NCBI GenBank assembly: GCA_027924585.1
Contig: BSBM01000762.1
Span: 10,140,501-10,204,500 of the forward strand
DNA: 64,000 bases
DNA from: Larix kaempferi
Taxonomy: Eukaryota; Streptophyta; Pinopsida; Pinales; Pinaceae
Reading direction: 5' to 3'
Numbering within the stretch: position 1 is the stretch's first letter; every line of letters begins with the position of its first letter. A model generated the notes under the pieces. It saw nothing but the letters and a program-made list of their open reading frames with translations. It did no database searches and was not told where the DNA came from. A program made the translations under genes and the position numbers. Positions 56,448-64,000 of the stretch are shown here, one piece after another.

Positions 56448-59150
56448 TGTGAAATAGCCATAATAATCAAAAAAATTCTTCTAGTGTTTTCTTTTGAAAT
56501 CATGCACTAAAAATGATCAATGTAGCTACCAACCAGACTACGGCCTCCTCCTTTAAATTTTGGTAAAAACTCAAAACTTATATAAAAAATGTTTTACAAA
56601 GTTTGGCAATAGATAGCCGGTGTTCTAACTCTTCGCGTCCTAACTCCAACATCTATCTGCAGTGACAGGTTACTCGTGGTTTTCGGCATGGTGAAAAGGG
56701 ACTCTACGTATCGGGTAAGCAATTTAACTAAAGCTTGATCCACTTGCTGGTCAGAGGGGCTCCGAGTTGGTACCTTAAAGCTTTTAAGGGGGTCTTCCAG
56801 GATGGCCATGACCCGAACTATAGCTTAGATTAAATTACAGCACCATGCTTTCCTAAATCTTTTAACTTAGCACTATAGGGCATAGAGATATAACAGTAAA
56901 CAATATCTTGAATTTTCATTTAATTTTTATAAGCTGCAAGTTAACCTTCAGAAGTCGCTACTGAACTTGAATTCCTTTTTTACAAATAAAAAGTAGGTCG
57001 TATTACTTAGATACGCAAATACCCTATTAAGCATCAAGGGTATGGGCTTAAATAGCTGGATACACGTGCTATAAGATATTTACTATGGTTGTAAAAGAAT
57101 GGGGAGATACCAAAGTTTTCAGTAATATCGAGTCTTTGAGCTCAAGATCTATATGCTTTTGCTTTAATGCTGTAATATCTGGACAAGGGCGTCGGCCCAA
57201 TTTACTTACAGTCTTTCTATTTTGATAAATTATCCCAAACCCTGTGTTTGCCCAGACTTTTATTTAAAGCATGCGAATTCTGATGAAATTCATAACTGAA
57301 AAAGTGTAATGCATGCTACACTGTTTTTTTAACTGAAAAAGCGTAATGCATGCTATACTGTTTTTTTAAAGGACTTAATTCAGATGTAGAGTCATTTTCT
57401 TTATGGAAAGGTCATTTTTCCTTTTAGGCTTTTCAATAAGTTTCTCTCCTAAATTATTGTTGTTTGCAAGTGTCCAGACTACTAAGGAAATCGTTTTAAA
57501 CCTAACAATGAAATTAGGGTTTTCCTCTCGGTTCGAGACCAAAAATTTACTTTTAAAGAGCTTATTCTTTTAGTAAACTGACTTAACGCAACCCCAGTTC
57601 TCAGCCATCTGCTTGACTCTACCCAGGATTTCAGGATTCTGTTCGGAGTTACTCTTATTAATTAAATAAGCAAAATGGGTTTCGCAGTTCTGGCCGTGAG
57701 GAACAGGCCCAAAAACTCCTTTTAGTAATAGATTAAAATGGTTAAGGCCAGTTCCAAAAACTCAAAATCGATTTGTTATGCTCAGACTTCTAGGATTAAC
57801 AAAAAGGAAATTCTAAATATACCTGCACACTTGGGTGATTAGATCCTTTATAAGCAGAATAGTCCATAAACCAGCCCGATCTCGGGTTTGAGATTTATTT
57901 TAAGGTTGATAATCCTTAATGACAAAAATAGAGAAAAATACTTATGTATTCACAATTCTATAAGCTTCGAAGATTTAGTTAAAGATCCAGGCTACGCCTT
58001 AATTCACAGTTCTTAAATTAAGAATGTCCTTCCCTATAAAACACATTTTCCATAAAAGGAAATAGCAAAAACCAGACCATCTTTCCGAAAACAACTGATA
58101 TCGTAGTGCTCAAATTTTGTACTGTGAATAAATATAACATAGGGATGCAAGAAAAGGATACTTTAATTTCTCGGTAATAACGAAATATGATCTGTATTTG
58201 ACTATATAAAGTATGGTCTACAAGGTGCATATCCTAACATAAATTTATCTTCTGTGGATAATTTTGACATAAGAGATTCCATAATGGATACTCTGTTCTT
58301 CGGTACTAATGAAATAAGATCTGCATCTGACTATATAATACATAGTTTGCAATGTGCATAACATAACCCAAATTTATCTTTATCTATCTTTAAATTTAGA
58401 CAAGAAAATGCATAATAGATTTTGCATATCGATTGATCCTTGGCGTTCAAAAATCCATCTAGTAATTAAGCATAAAACACTTTAAATTCAGAAACCTTTT
58501 AGAGAACATAAATAACCCAACCCTATAGAAAACCTGGATCAAATGGTCTGAATGTAGTAGGAACAATTACGTTCCACCCAACCGTAGATTAGGCTCAGCT
58601 GCAAAGTCTATCCTCAATCACCCCTGAGCTAAATCATGCATCTATAAAGCAGGGACAGTTAACCTCAGTTTCCAGATCTCAATCACACTTTCAGAACACA
58701 ACTTTCCTAACATAGAGTGCTCGCACAACAAAAGTCTCTCCTTTCATCATACTAAGCAGCATCCTGCCTCCCACATATGCTTCCTTCTTATAGTTTTATT
58801 TTGCCTAGGTCTTACCACTAGCGACCAATTCCTCATGGTATTTTCGTAGCTAACTAAATTCTTGATTTTCAGGGTGTGTCTAATGTCATAATTACACTTC
58901 TGACACTTGTTCCAATCTCCCTGAGGTTAACTCCAACTTGTCCCTTGCTTTTCCATGCATGATCTCTTCTTTTAACATGGTTGTTCCTCCTCATTCCTTT
59001 ATTAAAATAATTTAATCATAATGTTTATTACAGTAGTCCTCATAGGACTTATTGGGCAGATTTCACATCTATCCCCTTTATTAAAAATCAATTTCAAATA
59101 ATAATAAAATAAAAATTAACATAATGTTTTATTATTTGGGGGATGTCATA
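56448..59150. mobile_element. 2.70-kb LTR-like insertion (probable solo LTR)
   Basis: Flanked by perfect GTCCC copies (56,443-56,447 and 59,151-59,155) exactly where the PPR gene is interrupted. It begins TGTGAAATAG and ends TTTGGGGGATGTCATA. It has no long ORF and no primer-binding site. Internal repeats include a 36-bp unit twice at 57,297-57,368 (gtaatgcatgcta) and an imperfect pair at about 58,160-58,245 and 58,285-58,372. The 5-bp duplication and TG start suit an LTR element; the non-CA end leaves doubt. Confidence 0.68.
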
Positions 59151-59920
59151 GTCCCATAGATATGTTGTTTCTTGGAATGTGATCATTGTAGGGCATGTTA
59201 TGCATGGTCGTGGAAAAGATGCTTTGACAATGTTTGATCAAATGCAATAGGAAAGAGTGAATCTAAACCACATAACCTTCATTGTTGTTTTCTATGCTTG
59301 TAGCCATGTAGGCATAGTATAAGAATGATTGTAATAACTTAATAGAATGACACATGGCCATCATATCAAAGACGACATTGAGCACTATGCCTGCATAATT
59401 AACCTTCTTAATACCCAAGTTGGGCATCTAAACAAAGAATAATACATTGTTAATGAGATTCATGTGGAACATAATGCTTTAGATTGGGGGGATTTCCTTG
59501 GTTTCTATAAAATCCACACTAATGTAGAGCTCCGAGAGTGTGCATCACAATACCTTTTTGGGTTAGAGCATGAAAATACTGGAAATTATGTGCTACTATC
59601 GAACATTTATGCTTCAGTTGGAAAGTGGGATTATGTTGGATTAGTGAGAAAAATGATGAAATATATTGTATTTTGGATAAAGACATGGATACAACTAGAT
59701 TGAGGTGAACAACAAGGTTCATGCATTCATAGTAGGAGACCAATATCACCCACAAATGGAAAAAATTATTGTGATGTTAGAGTGCTTGGTTAGATTCAAA
59801 CTCAGTGTTGTTAATAGGGAAGGCGTTGATGGAGGCATGCCAATGTGTGGCCCTTGTTACATAGATAATAGATAAGTGAGGTAGGGGAATAGCTATAGAG
59901 TATACCCTTATTAGTTTTTT
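59151..59920 (+). pseudogene. PPR pseudogene, piece 4 with E/E+ domain
   Basis: RYVVSWNVIIVGHVMHGRGKDALTMFDQM and ITFIVVFYACSHVG form the last PPR units. ALDWGDFLGFYKIHTNVELRECASQYLFGLEHENTGNYVLLSNIYASVGKWD then matches the E domain. After a frameshift near 59,697, EVNNKVHAFIVGDQYHPQMEKI is the E+ motif. A weak match near 59,875-59,920 (IAIEYTLIS) may be the start of a DYW editing domain (LAIAFGLIS in intact genes). Such proteins act in plastids or mitochondria. There are numerous stops and indels; the gene is dead. Confidence 0.9.
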
Positions 59921-61755
59921 TTGTTACAATACTAGGAAACATCAAAATGTGCCAACCATTGACTTTCAATTAGGGACAATCCATATGTTGGAGAGATCTT
60001 TTTTTACATGGCACATTTGCTACACTAATTTTGAATTTTCATTTACCACATTCCAGTCAAATTGTCTCATTATTCACTAATATTTGGTGCATGTTTTATT
60101 GTGTGGATAACACATAGAGTTGTATGTGCCCTCCAGCTTGGATGATTTTCATTTTTTGAGTCACACTTATTCCACATTCAAAATTGCATAGTCACTAATA
60201 TGTGGGTGAAAGTAGAGAATGTGGAACCCCAACCTCTTATTACATTCTACAATGTTTTAATTACTATGGCCGATGTCATTAGCATCACTTTACTGTATAG
60301 GAGTTCTGAAAATATTCATTATATCTTCTTCTTTTATCAAGATTTTAAAGTTCTCTCGGAAGATTCATAAGATTTGAACGGTTCGTATAAGGCAGCATCT
60401 TGTGCATCTTAGTAGATTTTCTAGGAATCTATCAATCATTTGTTTGGCATTCTTGGGATAAATTCACCCCAAATAACAACTGCATATCAAGTCGTTTCAT
60501 CATTTGGTCTTACATTTTATGGTCATTTGATTCATGAAGAGTCATATCTTCCCAAAGGAACTATGACATATATGCTTGCTAATGTAATAATATCTTTATT
60601 TTATTCATTGCAATGCTTCCAGGTCAAAAATATTGCAGAGCATACAAACAACTCCCCTCTAGGTGAATGAGAGTTATGTATAAAAATCCCATCAATTTTT
60701 AAGGAATACTAGCGACAACCTCAGGTATTTTATTTGCATTTTTCATAAAGTTATGTTGTTTTTTTGGTTCCTTCTCTATGTAGTGTCCTACCTTGGCTTT
60801 TGATTTATGGAACAAGTCATTTATAGGTTGGGATATTATCCTTGGTTATTGGTGTAATGATCTTTATAAAACAAAAGAAAGAAATAAAGATATTAAAACA
60901 AGGTTCCCAAGTGATGGAAATTGATCAATTGGATTGGAAACTACACACAATAAACATTGTTATAGGCTGACATATTCTTTAGACCCTCATATGCTTTGCA
61001 TGGCCTTCAAGTTGGTGGATTGTTTGACTTAGAAATGAAATCTATGCATGTTTGGAAAAGGGGCCTAATTGATTTGAACGACATCAGATTTTCTTTGATA
61101 ACAAAATAATTTACAATTTGACATGCACTATCTTATGGGTTTGCTACATCTTAGACTTCGTGAATTCCTTATGGATTTTCATAATGTCTCTAACACTAAC
61201 ATCTCCGAGGATTCAATATGCCTTCACTCTTTATACTTGCATCATTACTGGTACAAGTGATTTTATCTTGTGGCTTAAGGGGGTTTATAACTTTATAATA
61301 TTCCTTGAAAATAAGATTCTTTATGCATAATGTTGTCATGTCTTCTAGCCTACAGAACTAGAAATATAGATGAAATGCATAAATAAACAATAATATGGAA
61401 CAAATACTCAAAGTGTTACATAGAATATTTGTGAACAATACTTTTATTTCAAAGTTTGGAGTACAAAAATACCAAAAACTTTACACTTATCCCTCTTAGA
61501 AAATATATACTAGTCTCCCATTAAATTACTTCCAGTAATATTAGAACTGGACCGATCACTGAACCCTTGACCCCCAAAACTGGAAATCCGTCAGAATCAA
61601 ATTGGTTCATGTACATCCATGTGAATCCAAACCATTAAACACAAATATACAAATCTTTCTCATGTATATAGAAAGTAAGGGTGCATCTAATTAAAATAAC
61701 ATCAAGTACAATCCATATATGAACCAAAATAAATAAATAAATAAAGAGGCTCTAA
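59921..61755. other. AT-rich region downstream of the PPR pseudogene
   Basis: No gene, transposon end or tandem repeat recognised. The few 60-80-codon ORFs have no recognisable motif and look accidental. Confidence 0.5.
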
Positions 61756-62748
61756 ATGTCCTCTAGTGTCCAAAAAACATCAGGCTACAACAAATAACTA
61801 GATATCATCAAAATGATTGCCTATATTTGGATCCTATTTATCAATAGCACCCTCTACCCCTGAACCTAAATTTGTTGAAGTCACTGCATGTGACAAAACA
61901 AGCCAACCTTTGTGATCTATATGGTTACATCATAATAGACAAATACTACAACAGTGTTCCTTGATACCATGGATACCAAGAAGCCTAGGATATAAATAGA
62001 AACTAAAACATATAGAAAAATTCACCAAGTATGAGCAATAAAAATATGGGATGATACACTTGTATAGGGGAAAACGTATTAATTTACATTTGTTGAAGAA
62101 TGTTGTTCAAGAGCATTTTCAACAACATTTATCATAAGGGATTTTATTTTATGAATATTTTCTCCATCAAAATTTTCTTTCAGAACTTATGTTTTATGTA
62201 GCAACATTATCTCTAGGAAGTATGCTTAAACTTAATGTTTCCCAGTGATTGATTTAAGAGTGAAAGTATGTCCTCTAGTGTCCAAAAAGCATCAGGCTAC
62301 AACAAATAACTAGATATCATCAAAATGATTTCCTATATTTGGAGCCTATTTATCCCTGCATGTGACAATCCAAGCTGAGATTTGTGATATATATGGTTAC
62401 ATAATAATAGACAAATGCTACAGTAGTGTTCCTTGCTACCATAGCTACCAAGAAGGATAGAAATAGAAACTAAAACATACAAAAAAATTGACCAAGTATG
62501 AGCAATAAAAATATGGGATAATACACTTGTATAAGGGGAAACAATATTACTTTACATTTGTTGAAGAATGTTGTTCAAGAGCATTTTCAACAACGTTTCT
62601 CATAAGGGATTTTATTTTATGAATGTTTTCTCTAGTAAAATTTTCTTTCATAACTTATGTTTTTTGTAGCAACATATTGTCTCTAGGACATATGCTTAAA
62701 CTCCTTTTTTCCCTGTGATTGTTTTAAGAGCGAAAGTGTCCTTAAATC
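61756..62748. repeat. 0.5-kb tandem duplication
   Basis: Two copies, about 61,756-62,267 and 62,268-62,748, at 511-bp offset. Each starts tgtcctctagtgtcc and contains gcatcaggctacaacaaat-type sequence, accaagtatgagcaataaaa and tttgttgaagaatgttgttc. Copy 2 lacks about 30 bp of copy 1. They are substantially diverged and non-coding. Confidence 0.9.
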
Positions 62749-64000
62749 TATTTTTTCCCATCTATGTTTGTAGTGGAAGATCATTTTTTCTTCAACATCT
62801 TCACTAGGAAGAAGTATCTAGAAAAGAGACATCCAAAATTTTCCAAGGTGACAAATGGACCCTAATTGAGTTGGATGCATCATTTTCTCTATCAAAACTA
62901 ACCATAATATTTACTATTTTTTTATACCTTGATTGAGGTGGATGCATCCTTCTCAATCTCAAAACTAACCATGGTTTTTACTATTTTAAACCCATTCATT
63001 TCTAGGGAAATAAAATTTTGGTTGATTTCTAGTCTAAAAAAAAGAATAGGAATGATTGAATACAAACACCTTGTAACGGAGATAAAATACAACATTCATG
63101 GATAGATCAAATGCTAAGATTATATTTCTCTATTAAAAATGGGACTTTCCTGGTTCCTTTGTTATCTGTATGGTGTAACTATCCTCAACTCTGTTGTACT
63201 TATATGTTCTCTAAGATAATATATGAAGCATATAAAGAAAGTATCGCAATTGGGTGTACCCTTGTTGATGCTCAGAAATCCACAAGTCCTCCCAAAGGAA
63301 GAGACATTTTTTGGCTAATCATTTCCTAGCAAACATATTCTTGAGATTAATCTGATTGACAGATTGTGGTAGGGATCATAAAGAGTTACTATAAGATGAT
63401 AATAGGTTGGATGTTTAAATATATAGAAATAAGGCATTTGGATTATAAGAAGTTACCTTCATGTAATATGTTATAGAATGTCATTTAGCATTCAACTATG
63501 GTCATTTTTACTTTGTAAATACAGGTTTATGTGTGAATAGAGAGCCCCTACAAAAAAAATACATTTTGTTCTACTGAATTCAGGTAAGGAAATTCTCATG
63601 AAATGTTTTTATGCCTTGTGGTCATATGCTTGCCAATATTAGCTTTCAGAGTAAGAAAAATATTGTTGCATATAAGTATTGCACTAGGTGGCTTGCAAAC
63701 ATTGTAGGCCAATGGTAATCTTGTTGTCTTGATGTTGAAAAGCGGATGTATGAACAGAATGAGTTTTCACAACAGTATTGTGTTATCTAGTTGCACTCAT
63801 GAAGTACTTTTATCAGAAAATAATTGAGGGTATGTTGTTGTAGGGTTTGGGGAGGGGTGTTAGTTTTTGGGGAAATATCTATAGAAAGAATAAAGAGGGA
63901 AGTTATATTAATTTCTATAGTTGACCTATAATAGACACTGGGAACTTACAATTGTAAGTCAGTTTAAAGAAACAACAAGGGAATATATCTAACTCTGACA
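62749..64000. other. AT-rich non-coding end of the window
   Basis: Contains a short duplicated motif (ttggatgcatc, aaaactaacca, ttactattttt) at about 62,868-62,925 and 62,930-62,988. A 72-codon ORF at 63,111-63,329 has no recognisable motif. No other feature is visible. Confidence 0.45.

Noticed and set aside
36311-59920. PPR sequence as a functional gene with very long introns
   Set aside because: Pieces contain stops and indels within motifs, and the separating DNA is bounded by target duplications and retrotransposon ends, not splice sites.
63111-63329. 72-codon ORF as a small gene
   Set aside because: No recognisable motif or regulatory signal and no homologous copy in the window.
1-64000. 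tRNA, rRNA or organelle-derived insertions
   Set aside because: No cloverleaf-like, ribosomal or organelle gene sequence was noticed on either strand; the TGGTATCAGAGC matches are primer-binding sites, not tRNA genes.

Overview
This is plant nuclear DNA, from a repeat-swollen genome. It holds no intact host gene. Almost all of it is LTR retrotransposons nested inside each other, plus one shattered pentatricopeptide-repeat (PPR) gene. The PPR fragments with E/E+ features show a land plant. The density of nesting, a 2-kb-LTR element and the AT-rich relic DNA suggest a very large genome, possibly a gymnosperm, but the sequence does not prove this.

Left nest (1 to about 33.06 kb). The oldest layer is a Ty3/gypsy element of Tat type running left to right: gag (from 4,814), protease, RT/RNase H and integrase (to 10,938), a separate second RNase H (11,041-11,466), an antisense spliced gene (12,876-11,640), tandem repeats (30,432-30,821), a polypurine tract and an LTR (from about 32,125). 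Copia element E2 sits in its gag (E2 LTR ends at 4,813), and E2's pol is interrupted by E1 on the minus strand (LTR 866-1,467). Further right the Tat element is split by a 16.56-kb non-autonomous element (13,785-30,344, called LARD here). It has two 2,027-bp LTRs, a primer-binding site, a polypurine tract and two ORFs but no pol. The LARD is itself interrupted at 17,018-26,937 by a remnant copia (E6, minus) joined to a young copia (E3, plus).

Middle (33.1-36.2 kb). There is a decayed CACTA-type (TNP2-like) transposase on the minus strand, a copia LTR with primer-binding site, and a CACTA-like terminus with dense GACTAA subterminal repeats.

Right nest (36.3-59.9 kb). A PPR pseudogene can be followed through four separated pieces. 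Copia E4 inserted in it with a perfect 5-bp duplication (attat, 38,250-38,254 and 56,041-56,045). Copia E5 (minus) inserted into E4's 3' LTR (gtcgg/gtcag). A separate 2.70-kb LTR-like element inserted further on (GTCCC on both sides). From 59.9 to 64 kb the DNA is AT-rich, with one 0.5-kb tandem duplication and no recognisable gene.

E1-E6 belong to one copia family with two recurrent base-paired features. One is a perfect inverted repeat just after the TATA box of the LTR, whose arms change between copies but stay complementary. The other is a 3' region packed with small hairpins sharing an AGGNN loop, whose stems also covary. Members E3, E4 and E5 carry only stubs of gag and RT/RNase H, and E3 and E5 share the same frameshift. 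They look like a defective lineage mobilised in trans. The covarying hairpins and the antisense spliced gene in the Tat element are the most promising leads.
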